Source: Rapana venosa
Taxonomy: Eukaryota > Mollusca > Gastropoda > Neogastropoda > Muricidae
Assembly (NCBI GenBank): GCA_028751875.1
Contig: CM054141.1
Span: forward strand, 73,610,501 to 73,674,500
Reading direction: 5' to 3'
Length of the DNA stretch: 64,000 nt
The position numbers were made by a program, and so were the translations under genes. A model generated the notes under the pieces. It ran no database searches, was not told the DNA's origin, and was given only the letters and a program-made list of their open reading frames with translations. Positions 32,495 through 43,012 of this stretch are shown one piece after another. Every line of letters starts with the position of its first letter. The first letter of the stretch is position 1.

Positions 32495-32642
32495 GTGGTT
32501 ACTACCTGGAGAGAGCGGCATGGTGGTGCAGGAAGTGGGTATCCCATCAGGCTTTGCACCGGACATGAGCAGTGTGGGGGAGGTGGCGGGCATCAAGAGA
32601 GCCGAGCAGCGGGGGGACAGCCTGGACGTGTACTTCGACAAG
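32495..32642 (+). CDS. TEP family exon 11 (receptor-binding/MG8 domain)
   Basis: Phase 2 entry completes Arg, then WLLPGESGMVVQEVGIPSGF, then APDMSSVGEVAGIKRAEQRG, then DSLDVYFDK, donor GTGAGG. S-G-M-x-V-x-E-V-G-x-P-S-G-F is the strong MG8 signature of A2M/C3-type proteins, as is V-Y-F-D-K. It is an unambiguous exon. Confidence 0.93.
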
Positions 32643-32689
32643 GTGAGGTCCTGTGCTCCACCAGCATGCTTCCTTCTCTGGGCTGTATT

Positions 32690-32895
32690 CATCTGTTCTT
32701 GTGTTTTGAGGACAACGCAATAAGCACTCATGTCCAGTCCCCATGTGCATGTCATTTGGTCAAATGTCCTCCGTTCCCACCGCCACATATGGCCTACCCT
32801 TCTGAAAAGCAGGACAGGTTTTAACTTGTATGCAAGATGTGTTTTTTGCGTTCGTGCTTGGCCTCGGTTTATAGTCTCATCCCAAGGATGTTCAG
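32690..32895 (-). mobile_element. SINE copy 5, minus orientation, body and 3' end
   Basis: CAATAAGCACTCATGTCCAG, then CCCACCGCCACATATGGCCT and CCTCGGTTTATAGTCTCATC, match the SINE body. The tRNA-like head (right side) is absent. Confidence 0.82.
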
Positions 32896-33154
32896 GATGG
32901 TAGCCCTGCAGGTCTATCAATGGGGCCCTGTTTGGGATTGACAGAGGAGACATTGCAGATAATGTGAGGGGACCTGTTTGCAGTTCACAATGGTGACTCT
33001 GCAATTAGTCTTTAGGGGTCTGTTTGGGGCTTAAGATGGTCAAACTGAACAACAGAAAGTCTAAGGGGCCCTGTTTGGGATTTAGAGCGTTCACTCTGCA
33101 GGAAGTCTAAGGGGCCCTGTTTGGGATTCAGAGCGTTCACTCTCTGGTTCCCTC

Positions 33155-33572
33155 TAGGTGTGCTGTGGTGTTGTCAGTTAAGTGCGGTAGGTGCAGTGTG
33201 GGTGTGCTGTGGTGTTGTCAGTTAAGTGCGGTAGGTGCAGTGTGGGTGTGCTGTGGTGTTGTCAGTTAAATACGGTAGGTGCAGTGTGGGTGTGCTGTGG
33301 TGTTGTCAGTTAAATACGGTAGGTGCAGTGTGGGTGTGCTGTGGTGTTGTCAGTTAAATGCGGTAGGTGCAGTGTGGGTGTGCTGTGGTGTTGTCAGTTA
33401 AATGCGGTAGGTGCAGTGTGGGTGTGCTGTGGTGTTGTCAGTTAAATGCGGTAGGTGCAGTGTGGGTGTGCTGTGGGGTTGTCAGTTAAGTGCGGTAGGT
33501 GCAGTGTGGGTGTGCTGTGGTGTTGTCAGTTAAGTGCGGTAGGTGCAGTGTGGGTGTGCTGTGGTCGGGTAC
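33155..33572. repeat. Minisatellite, unit 44 bp, about 9 copies
   Basis: The unit joins TGCTGTGGTGTTGTCAGTTA and A(A/G)TGCGGTAGGTGCAGTGTG with GGTG. Copies differ mainly at an A/G position, with AATACGG and AATGCGG variants in blocks. Before it, 33030-33150 has two copies of a GGGGCCCTGTTTGGGATT segment. Confidence 0.95.
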
Positions 33573-33591
33573 AGGGCGTGGGTGGCTGTTC

Positions 33592-33869
33592 CAGATGACG
33601 AAGAACTGTGTGTGCTACGTTTCAGATGACGAAGAACTGTGTGTGCTACGTTTCAGATGACGAAGAACTGTGTGTGCTACGTTTCAGATGACGAAGAACT
33701 GTGTGTGCTACGTTTCAGATGACGAAGAACTGTGTGTGCTACGTTTCAGATGACGAAGAACTGTGTGCTACGTTTCAGATGACGAAGAACTGTGTGCTAC
33801 GTTTCAGATGACGAAGAACTCTGTGTGCTACGTTTCAGATGACGAAGAACTCTGTGTGCTACGTTTCAG
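33592..33869. repeat. Minisatellite, unit 31 bp (29 in two copies), made of the exon 12 acceptor plus exon start
   Basis: About nine tandem copies of TTTCAG followed by ATGACGAAGAACTGTGTGTG and CTACG. The final TTTCAG at 33864-33869 is the acceptor of TEP exon 12, and the exon begins with the same ATGACGAAGAACTCTGTGTG. Each unit therefore duplicates a splice acceptor and the first 23-25 coding bases. The last three units carry the exon-like CTCTGTG variant. Confidence 0.95.
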
Positions 33870-33950
33870 ATGACGAAGAACTCTGTGTGCTACACTGTCA
33901 TGTTTGACCGCCAGGCCAGGGTGGCCCACAACCAGCCCAGCTACGTCATC
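33870..33950 (+). CDS. TEP family exon 12 (receptor-binding domain), 3' end lost or interrupted
   Basis: Phase 0 entry: MTKNSVCYTVMFDRQARVAH, then NQPSYVI. This continues VYFDK of exon 11 in family fashion. Family members next have a V-Y-D-Y-Y-D/E-P segment, but here the frame runs straight into CCCTCTACTCCTTGTTC satellite at about 33951. No good GT donor is present: the only GT is in CTAC|GTCATC. The final exon needs a phase 1 donor ending in Gly. So a few codons plus the donor are missing, either because the satellite expanded into or replaced them, or because of misassembly. The end given here is where family-like sequence stops, not a proven splice site. Confidence 0.8.
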
Positions 33951-34935
33951 ACCCCTCTACTCCTTGTTCTGCTCCTCACTCCTTGTTCTACTCCTCACCC
34001 CTCTACTTCCTTGTTCTGCTCCTCACCCTCTACTCCTTGTTCAAACTCCTCTACTCCTTGTTCTGCTCCTCACCCCTCTACTCCTTGTTCTGCTCCTCAC
34101 CCCTCTACTCCTTGTTCTACTCCTCTACTCTTGTTCTACTCCTCACTCCTTGTTCTACTCCTCACCCCTCTACTCCTTGTTCTACTCCTCTACTCCTTGT
34201 TCTGCTCCTCACCCCTCTACTCCTTGTTCTACTCCTCACCCCTCTACTCCTTGTTCTACTCCTCTACTCCTTGTTCTACTCCTCACTCCTTGTTCTACTC
34301 CTCACCCCTCTACTCCTTGTTCTGCTCCTCACTCCTTGTTCTGCTCCTCACCCCTCTACTCCTTGTTCTGCTCCTCACCCCTCTACTCCTTGTTCTACTC
34401 CTCTACTCCTTGTTCTACTCCTCTACTCCTTGTTCTACTCCTCTACCCCTTGTTCTACTCCTCACCCCTCTACTCCTTGTTCTACTCCTTGTTCTACTCC
34501 TTGTTCTACTCCTTGTTCTACTCCTCTACCCCTTGTTCTACTCCTCACCCCTCTACTCCTTGTTCTGCTCCTCACTCCTTGTTCTGCTCCTCACCCCTCT
34601 ACTCCTTGTTCTGCTCCTCACCCTCTACTCCTGTTCTACTCCTTGTTCTACTCCTCTACTCCTTGTTCTACTCCTCACCCCTCTACTCCTTGTTCTACTC
34701 CTCTACTCCTTGTTCTACTCCTTGTTCTACTCCTCACCCATCTACTCCTTGTTCTACTCCTTGTTCTACTCCTCTACTCCTTGTTCTGCTCCTCACCCCT
34801 CTACTCCTTGTTCTGCTCCTCACTCCTTGTTCTGCTCCTCACCCCTCTACTCCTTGTTCTACTCCTCACTCCTCTACTCCTTGTTCTGCTCCTCACTCCT
34901 TGTTCTGCTCCTCACCCCTCTACTCCTTGTTCTGC
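33951..34935. repeat. Satellite of CTCCTCACCCCTCTACTCCT / TGTTCTACTC words, about 1 kb
   Basis: Irregular units of about 15 and 27 bases built from CCTTGTTCTACTCCTC and ACCCCTCTACT. All three plus frames stay open for long stretches as Leu/Ser/Thr/Pro peptides without biological meaning. It starts inside or immediately next to exon 12. Confidence 0.96.
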
Positions 34936-35960
34936 TCCTGCCACCCTCTAACTACATGTCTGGCCTCCTCCTTTGTATCCGTTCACTCTCCATGTACTAG
35001 GCCCTGTTCTGGGATCTCAGACTTCACTCCTTGTTCGCTCCTCAGGTCTTGTTTTGTCTACGCTGCTAGTCAGTCTTCTTGTTTTCTCATACCAGTCTGA
35101 CCCGTTGTTGTGCTAGTCTTGTTCTATAATCGGTGCTCATGGTGTCTGCTCTTCATCCTTAAGTGCGTTGTTGCACTGCTTGTGTAGCTCGTGTGTTTAA
35201 GCTCGCGTATCATGTGGCTGCTGACTGTTGTTGTGCTCTATCCGTAGTACTCCTGTGTGCTGTGCCTTAGTGCTTGTTTAGTGCGATACGTGCACTCGTA
35301 CCCTGTGTTCTATCTTACCTTACTCTGGTGTGCTGCTCAGTGCCTCTAGTCTTGTTTCACTCTTACCGCTAGTGCATTGTTGTGCTGTGGTTGTCATTAA
35401 CTCTTGTTCTATCCTCAGCTCTGATCCTTGTGTCTGTCCTTAAGTGCGCTGTACGTGTTGCCTTGTTCCCTCACGCTCTAGCCTGTTTGACTTTCCACTG
35501 ACTAACTCCTGTGTCTATCTTCAGCCTCTGAACTGTGTGTCTACTTCAATGACGAACTGTGTGTCTCTTTCAGATCAACCTGTGATCCTTGTTTCATAGA
35601 CAACTGTTGCTCCTCTTACCATATCGAGTTCTGTGTTCAGTTCGATACGAAGCAATTGTTGTGCCCTACTTCATACATGTCTAACTCTCACTGTACGTTC
35701 TCAGACTCTGTTCTACCTCCTTTCTACCTGCTACCAGCGGTCCTCTACCGGCCCTCACCCCTATCCTTGTTCGTCCTCACCCCTCACTCCTTGTACTGCT
35801 CCACCTCACCCTCACCCTCTTCTGCTCCTCCCCTCACTCCCTCTGCTCTCACTCCTTGTTCTGCTCCTACTCCTGGTTCTACTCCTCACCCCTCTACTCC
35901 TTGTTCTGCTCTTTCTCCTCCATTTCTCACCCCTCTACCCCTATCTCTACTCCCATAGCT
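34936..35960. repeat. Decayed pyrimidine-rich repeats between exon 12 and exon 13
   Basis: The segment keeps scattered CCTTGTTCT and CTTGTGT words and near 35530-35575 remnants of TGACGAACTGTGTGTCTCTT TCAG, that is, the exon 12 acceptor repeat. Near 35750-35950 the CTCCTCACCCCTCTACTCC satellite resumes. I looked for the missing VYDYY-coding segment here and did not find it. Confidence 0.7.
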
Positions 35961-36169
35961 CTCCTATAGAAAAAGCCATTCATTCTGAAAGGGAAAAATT
36001 AGACATTCACATGAAAATTCTTTTTTAAAATATTAAAAGGTGGTTCTGCTGTGTCAAACCCTCTTCCCGAGGATATCAGCTCAAATTTCACACAGAAAAA
36101 CCTGCCTCGACACAAAGCAGGCCAACAATACATCACAAGGCAATGCAACACAATACAATACATGACACA

Positions 36170-36285
36170 ATACAGCATAATGCAATGCAACACAATACAG
36201 CATAATACAACTTAATACAACACAATACTATGCAACACATTACAATACAGCATAATACAACACAAAACAATACGATATGATACAA
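36170..36285. repeat. ACAATACA-rich low-complexity tract
   Basis: Repeated AATACAACACAATAC and CATAATACA words from about 36115 to 36285 in TEP intron 12. Confidence 0.8.
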
Positions 36286-36399
36286 ATGTATGCTTGTGCT
36301 TGAGACCATTTATAGGAACCAGTTTGTGAGTGTCTCAGCCTTTAGATAGGCCTATACACTGGAAGATGTGATGTACAATATCGCGCATGTGTGCGTGCA

Positions 36400-36570
36400 T
36401 ATGTTTTATTTATTCTTTTATATCGAGGATAATGGAATAAACACTTATGTGCTTTTTTACATCCAGTCCCCATGTGTATGCGGTTTTGTAAATTTTGTCA
36501 TCCGTTCCCACCGGCACACAATGGCCTACTCTTATGAAAAGTGGAACAGGATTAAACGTGTGTGCATGTT
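36400..36570 (-). mobile_element. SINE copy 6, minus orientation, 3' two thirds
   Basis: TTTTATATCGAGGATAATGG, ACATCCAGTCCCCATGTGTA and CCACCGGCACACAATGGCCT match the SINE body. It ends about 30 bases before the exon 13 acceptor, so the exon may lie close to an old insertion. Confidence 0.88.
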
Positions 36571-36608
36571 CTGCGTATCCCTACTATGCATGTGTTGTGT
36601 GTGTGCAG

Positions 36609-36697
36609 GTAATCGTGCTGCGGTCAGCTACCAGCCCCTCAGTCTGAAGAACTCTCAGGTGTGTGAGGTGTGTCCGGCCTGCTGTGGCCAGGCCTGA
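36609..36697 (+). CDS. TEP family exon 13 (last coding exon)
   Basis: After TGTGTGCAG the exon reads, in phase 1, (G)NRAAVSYQPLSLKNSQVCE, then VCPACCGQA and TGA. The A-x-V-S-Y / A-x-A-E-Y-x strand is how the receptor-binding domain ends in this family, directly after the YDYY segment. The tail then adds a four-Cys C-x-x-C-x-x-C-C cluster. There is no GPI-anchor-like hydrophobic tail, so a CD109-type anchor is unlikely and a secreted protein more so. It is not joined in frame to any visible donor in exon 12. Confidence 0.85.
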
Positions 36698-37345
36698 GCC
36701 GGCTACACACCGTGCCACGCTGACCGCAGACTGGACAGGGGGTGGATGGACAGAGGGCTTGCTCACAGCACAGCACAGCTTTCTCCTCCATTCCCTTCCC
36801 TCTTCACGTCAGGCTGACATGAATTAATTGTCTGCCCTGCCTGCTGTGGCCAGGCTTGGCACTGCCGATGCCTTGCCACCAGGGAGGAGGGGGTCTATTT
36901 CTCAAGTAACTGACTGTCCTGTGTGGGGGAAGCATTCCTTCCCTTCCATCTTCTTCTGGATCTGTATTACGAGAAAACAATACATATCATGCTTGTTCTG
37001 GCCAGACTTTGCTGTCCCTTGTATAATGAATGAAAGATGTGTGTGACCAGATACATTTCCCTCGCCACCACCCATCCTGTTGTCTGGTAGGCCCTGGGGG
37101 CACCACTGAAGATTTTGCAACCTGTTTCTCCTGATCCTCAGTTTTCAGCTGTCCTTAGCAAGTTGTTCCTCTTAAGGCCAGTCCCACTCTCTGATGTTGT
37201 CTTCCCATTATTTATGTGTTATTAATTGTTAACAAAATGAAGCCATTCCACAATTCTTGATAACAAAAATTCCATGACATCTCATCAACACATTCTGGAT
37301 ATCTTCACCATTTCTGTTACTCGCAGAAATAAATGTCATGATGGG
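36698..37345 (+). other. Probable 3' UTR of the TEP gene
   Basis: The stretch after the stop has no long ORF and ends with a consensus AATAAA at 37328-37333. The extent is inferred from that signal only. A near copy of the stop-region words (CTGCCTGCTGTGGCCAGGC) recurs at about 36835. Confidence 0.45.
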
Positions 37346-37719
37346 CATTATCAATACGCTGAATACATGATCCTGTACTTTAAATGAGTACATCAATAAT
37401 TACAAGTAGATCAAAATGAAACAAATGATCTTATCGACCTTTACTGTGATTTTGTGAAAGGTAAAGGTGTCCCATAACCTATGTGGTCATAGGGAAGTGA
37501 GGCATCAGAGACCTTAACTTCTCCAGGGACCAGCATATTGAAGGCGGCACCCATCTCCACTCCCTTGCTTCTTTATCTTCCTTGTCCCTAAAGAGGCAGG
37601 TACCCATTTACAACTGGGTGAACTGGGGGGCTGTAATGAAGCCAAGGCGCGCAAACGTAACCCATCCAAGTGGTAACCACGCTCGAAGCTGCTTTACCTT
37701 ATTTTTAAAAATTGTTATT

Positions 37720-37978
37720 TTATTCTTTTATATCGAGGATAATGGAATAAGCACTTATATGCTTTTATAATCCAGTCCCCGCATGTATGCGGATTTTTTA
37801 ATTCTGTCATGTTCCCACCGGCACACAATGGCCTACTCTTCTGAAAAGCGGAACAGGATTTAACATGTGTGCAAGATGTTCTGCGTGTTTGCACACGGGG
37901 CCTCGGTTTATAGTCTCATCCGAAGGACTTAACTGAGGGAAAGCAAGTGCTCTGTCTGACCACCGAGCTATCCTGATC
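37720..37978 (-). mobile_element. SINE copy 7, minus orientation
   Basis: Matches the body from TTTTATATCGAGGATAATGG to CCTCGGTTTATAGTCTCATC and CGAAGGACTTAAC, then a divergent tRNA-like head (GACCACCGAGCTATCC). Confidence 0.87.
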
Positions 37979-37979
37979 A

Positions 37980-39900
37980 ACATACTGTTGTGGTTTGGAC
38001 TGTTTCTGTGATGATCTTGTTTACAGTGTGTATTCTGATCAAAAGAAGCTCTGATAGGTGACGCTCCACCACATAACGAGTCACAGTGCACCAGAGGTCA
38101 GTCTAGTTTTTTATCTGCAATGATAATAAAAAAAATGTTTTTAAAAGGTCATTCAATACAGAAAACAGATTGAAAATAGGACCATTCTAAGTTATTACAA
38201 ATTGAAATGACAGACAGCAGAAAAGTGACAAAATGAGAAACTGACAAGTTAAGCATTGTAATAGGTGGTCAGAACGAGGGCTTGGGTGTTTAAAATGTGT
38301 TTTTAAAGCAAATGGAAAAACAATTACGCCTGGATACTTCAGTACAAGGTAGAAGAATGGCTATAGTTTTATAATCAAAATCAACAACCTGACCCTCACC
38401 TGCCTAAAATGGCTCCGAGCGGAAAAGTGGGTCAGAGGCAAGTGGCTTATTTCATGGTGGAGGTCATGTATCTTATAGATTGTTACTGTACTGATTTTGT
38501 ATGCCAAGTGTACAGGTCTTTACTTGTGCTTCACTTAAATGAAGTGCCCTTATAAATGAATCTAGAGTAAAAATGTTAAAGGATTATGTGCTGGTGTGTA
38601 TGGACACATCCAACTATATTTGACTAAGAAGTGGAAGCAAACCAGTTGTCCTGACTGCAGTCCGTGCCTGTGATGGTCTTTGAGAACTTAGCTGTAACTC
38701 GGTATATCCTTGGATTCTCACATGATCCAGGTGGTGCAGCTCACTGGAGACTTCCCCCCCCCCCCCTTTTTTCAGTTTATAAAAAGAAAATATTCACACA
38801 CATGTTCTTCAACACTTTGTGGTCTCAAATTGATGATTGTTTACATGAATTGGTGGTGCATTTTTGCAATATTCATTGCTTATAGGTGTACACATTACAA
38901 TCCATGTGGATGTTATATAGTTTCAATGCACTATTATGAACTAAGAGGAAAATATGGAGTATGCTGTCACTCATCTTTGTAATAAATGTGCTTGTTCAAA
39001 ATGGATCCTGCACACACACTACTCCCCCCCCCCCCCCTTTCTCACAACTTCCCACACAAGAAGAAAATCACATAGTTTTAATTTTGTACACAAACAAGTC
39101 TTACAAAATGCAATCCGTCCCACTGGAATGCACAGAATGCAACTTGGCATCAACTTGAACCAAACATCCATAACGTAAACATTCACCATCAAAACATACA
39201 ATGCAACATATAAGTTCAGCATGTCCACATGTTCCACACACTTAAAAACTTCATGACACCACTCTATTGCAACTGAACTGCTCCTTGGAGCCAGACAACA
39301 TCAAATACTGTACACTCTATGTAAGCTGAAGACTGGAACTCAATCTCGCACAGAATCTATTAATTTGGAAACTGCAGCAAGAACACTATCTCTGAGACGA
39401 GACGCCTATGAAGTGGCAGGAAAACATTCAGTCTGTGAACTGCCTTTTTCAACACCCAGCTGTCTCTGAAGTGGCACACTGACATCGTCCACATCGCCAT
39501 TACACAGGGCCGACTATATACAGCCAGCCAGTTAGTTTAACACATTGATCAGGCACTGAAGTGGAGTTTACCAGGTGACTCATGAGGACTGTGGCTGGTA
39601 TGCTTGGTTGCAATCCCTCTTCCCTCCCCGTCTGCACTGCATGTATTGTCACTTTTTCTGCTTCTTGGATGATCTGGAAACATGTTAAGGCTCAACTCCT
39701 GCAATTCATCAAATTTACCAAAAAACAATCTTCACAAAAACCTGTGGAATAAAAACCCAACAACATCAACTTTACTGCAAACATGGGGCAGTATCATGAA
39801 GGAAATATGTTGACCAAAACATGTAGAACCGTTTCCTTCTTTGCTCCTCTGCTATGATTCACCACAGGTGAAATTTACTGAATGTCACTCCGGCCATTAT
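37980..39900. other. Intergenic sequence between the convergent genes, no gene seen
   Basis: No ORF with family-like composition, no splice-bounded exon and no repeat that I recognise, apart from C runs at 38754-38766 and 39025-39039. Part of it could be 3' UTR of the minus-strand gene, but I find no clear minus-strand poly(A) signal in place. Confidence 0.55.
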
Positions 39901-39902
39901 TG

Positions 39903-40350
39903 ACCACTAGACTGCCTTACCCTGGAAATTTTCCGGGGCTAAACGTGCACCCTATACCCCGGAAAATTTCAGGGGTGTCGAACCAAAGTAAACAAGCCAG
40001 CTTCCTTGACTACAGTTAAAGGGAAAGAACTCCAAAATTAGTGGAGATCACTCTCCTGTTGCTTGGCAACATCTAGCTGCAAAAATCATGGCAAAAACGG
40101 AAAAAAACCCAACTTTTTAGCTCGTATTTTGTGTTTTTATGCATGACTGCTTAGGCAGTTCTTGTTCAAAATGGCTGACACTTATTGTTGAAGGTATCAA
40201 TAACTTTACGCAGCGGAAAAAGTGGTAAATAAAACTTTAGATTTACCTGACAGTGACGAAAACGATCGTGTATGATTCAGGAGATCGTGCATTAAAAAAA
40301 AAAAAAAGAAATTTGGCCTGGACTTATGTTTGACGTTATTGAGATGGGGG
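39903..40350 (+). mobile_element. piggyBac-like non-autonomous element, copy 2, 5' part, fused to a retroelement
   Basis: Shares CCACTA(A/G)ACTGCC, CCGGGGCTAAA(C/T)GTGCACC, GTTAAAGGGAAAGAACTCCA and the internal TTATGTTTGACGTTATTGAG with the intact copy at 44965-45652. The left TTAA is mutated (TTGA). The right end is lost: at about 40350 sequence passes directly into the PHD/RT element. Confidence 0.8.
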
Positions 40351-41217
40351 GTACAGTTGGAAAAGGCCGCAGAATACACAGAGAGCAAGGCAGATACCCG
40401 TGTGGTGTCTGCCACAAAGGTGTAGGGAACAATTTGATCAAATGCTCCAACTGTCAATATAGGTGTCACAAAAGATGCTCAAAGCTCAAAAGTCTGAAGA
40501 AGGAGGACGGAGTATTTGTCTGCCCCAGTTGTATGAATAAGAAGGGTGAAGACAATACCGATGCAGGAAAGGAGGAGCTAGAATTTGAACAAGGGAAGAT
40601 AGAAGTGGTAGACGAATTCTGCTACCTGGGAGAGATGATGGGCTGCGAAGCAAAATCTGAGTTAGCTGTCAGAACCAGGATTGCGAGTGCTTGGAAGAAA
40701 TGGAAAGAATTGGCAAGTCCGCACGGAAATCAGAAAATCCCACTGGAGAGACGCTGTCTGAAATATAAGGCCTGCATCAGACCTGTTCTCCTGCATGGCT
40801 CGGAGACGTGGGTTTTCACAAAAACCATCAAACGTTTGTTGAAGAGCTGTGAAAACCGAATGCTACGCTACATGACAAAGATCAAATGGGAAGACAGGAT
40901 CACAAATGAAGAACTATGGAGAATGTGCCAAGTTGATGATCTGAAGTCTGTAGCTAGTGCCAATAGACTGCGCTGGTTTGGGCACATTCAACGGAAAGCA
41001 GACCACCACATCATAAAAAGAGCAATAAACTTCGTAGTGGAAGGAAAGAGACCAAAGGGAAGACCTAGCAAGACCTGGGCTGCCTGTATTGCAGATGATC
41101 TTAGAGAAAGGGGCATAAATAAGGAGGAAGCTCAAAGCAGAGAGAGATGGAGAAGGCTCATCAATGACAAACCTCCCCTGGGAGAAACATGACAAAAAAG
41201 GAAGAAGAAGAAGAAGA
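40326..41217 (+). mobile_element. PHD-finger / RT C-terminal retroelement fragment, in-frame fusion ORF of 288 codons
   Basis: The ORF 40326-41192 starts with an ATG of the piggyBac-like element (MFDVIEMGGT). It then enters a PHD finger with the Cys4-His-Cys3 pattern (CGVC, CSNC, CHKRC, CPSC; residues about 24-73). This is followed by an RT tail: VDEFCYLGEMMG, CIRPVLLHGSETWVF, LRWFGHIQRKADHHI, KRPKGRPSKTWAACI and ERWRRLINDKPP. The RT active-site motifs are absent, so the element is internally deleted. The reading frame is intact over its whole length. The 3' end is AAAAAAGGAAGAAGAAGAAG. Two other 3' copies occur at 42125 and 59070. Confidence 0.82.
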
Positions 41218-41816
41218 ACAGCATATTTATGTTCAGGTAGCACACTGTTTTACAAGCTAGCAAGACATGCACATATATGCATTTGTTCAGGCCAGAGCCT
41301 CAGCACAGGATCAAGAGCTGTCAAAAAGACTACACAAGGATAAGTGTCTGCCCACTGCTGGCTTCAAAGTCTCTAGCAACCTGGTGGCTGTTAGCGAGAT
41401 AAGAACCCAACACCCCCAAGGGGTCAGCATCAACATCCTATCCTGCCACCCAGCCCCCTCAGAAATCTTTCTTGATCTGTTTTCAAGGCTGAAGACCTCT
41501 TTCCACTTTTTCTTCTTTGAGAAAACTGTAATCAACTCAGGAAAGACTACTTTCCCTGGGTAAACACAAGAGTGATATCAGATACTGATTTACAGGAAAA
41601 CTATGAAATAAAAGGGAAAAAATGCCAGTGTAATTCTTTTTAGTATTTCCCTATCAACTGATTTTACACTAAACTATCAAGATGTACCACACTAGAAAGT
41701 TGACATCCCAGCTGGAGAAAGAAAAACCCCCTCACCTGTTGACAACGGCAAACATGTTGCGAGTGGTAAGTGGTATCAGTGGATGTTAACCTAAAACTCT
41801 TCTTCTCCTTTACCAG

Positions 41817-41888
41817 TCAGACAAAAGGATACGATTTCTTTTCTTTGCTCTTAGCTCGTGGTGAATCATCAGACGTTGGTGTGGCATC
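41817..41888 (-). CDS. Terminal exon of THOC2-like gene (minus strand)
   Basis: Minus-strand acceptor CCATTTCAG|GATGCC opens a phase 0 exon: DATPTSDDSPRAKSKEKKSY, then PFV and TGA. The composition (Ser/Asp/Lys, S-P and K-x-K-x-K-K) matches the other minus-strand exons. It ends the protein within 24 codons. The assignment to this gene rests on phase (0 out of the exon at 43.7 kb) and composition. Alone it would be weak. Confidence 0.62.
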   Translation of the reverse strand, partial: DATPTSDDSPRAKSKEKKSYPFV

Positions 41889-42124
41889 CTGAAATGGAAA
41901 ACAGTTGAATGTGAACCAGACATACACAAGTGTAGTGGCTTCTTCAAAATGACATCAAAATAATCAACAAAGCCAGTAGTCTGAATACATGTCTGTCTGG
42001 AACAAGGTTAATGTGAAGCCACTTGAAAGCCACGCAAAATAATGACCAACGCTGTTGTCTGAATACACACCTGCCCGAAACAAGGGTAAATGTAATGTTG
42101 AAACACACATCATTCTAATAATCT

Positions 42125-42480
42125 TCAGATCTTCTTCTTCTTCCTTTTTTGTCATGTTTCTCCCAGGGAGGTTTGACATTGATGAGCCTTCTCCATCTCT
42201 CTCTGTTTTGAGCTTCCTCCTTATTTATGCCCCTTTCTCTAAGATCATCTGCAATACAGGCAGCCCAGGTTTTGCTAGGTCTTCCCTTTGGTCTCTTTCC
42301 TTCCACTACGAAGTTTATTGCTCTTTTTATGATGTGTGGTCTGCTTTCCGTTGAACGTGCCCAAACCAGCGCAGTCTATTGCTACTAGCTACAGACTTCA
42401 GATCATCAACTTTTGCACATTCTCCATAGTTCTTTATTCGTGATCCTGTCTTGCCATTAAATCTTTGTCATATAGCGTAG
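42125..42480 (-). mobile_element. PHD/RT retroelement 3' end, copy 2, in the last intron of the THOC2-like gene
   Basis: On the minus strand: KRPKGRPSKTWAACIADDLR, then ERGINKEEAQ and ERWRRLIN, with the same CATGACAAAAAAGGAAGAAG 3' end. Upstream (right) it decays, with a frameshift near 42345 and loss after 42500. Confidence 0.85.
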
Positions 42481-43012
42481 CGTTTGGTTTTCACAGCTCT
42501 TCAACAAACGTTCGACGGTTAATAATCCTCAGATACCTATGCCTAATAATGCCAACAGTTGATTCTACATTGCAGTAAGATAATTCAGGCTAATCCAATC
42601 CATCCACTCTCTTTCTCATGCAGACCAAGGCAATGCACAGACATCATTCTCTGTGATTCAAGTCATCGTGTCTTGCCACCAGAAACACCACCGCCTGTTT
42701 TTGGCCCAGAGTAACCTCAAACAGCAACACTTCCATACATGTTCATGACAATCTGTCAGACTGGAATAAAAGAGGCTGAGGATGTGCCTGCCTGTATGTT
42801 GTAACTGTCAGCAATCAGTTCCCCAGTAAAGAACTTAAACCTCTGCAATCACCACCAACTTTCCTTGCTTTTTCTTTGTCTCATAGCAACTTTAGTCACA
42901 CAAACTACCAAAGCCTGGTTAGACGACACAGTTCTTTGTTACCTGGCTTCAGCTTTAAACTCTCTGCCTTCATGTCAATGCTGTTTATCACATGAGCAGT
43001 AAAACACTCAAG

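Noticed and set aside
33870..35100. 376-398 residue Leu/Ser/Pro-rich ORFs
   Set aside because: Only the first 27 codons (33870-33950) are TEP exon 12. The rest is the CTACTCCTTGTTC satellite, open in three frames.
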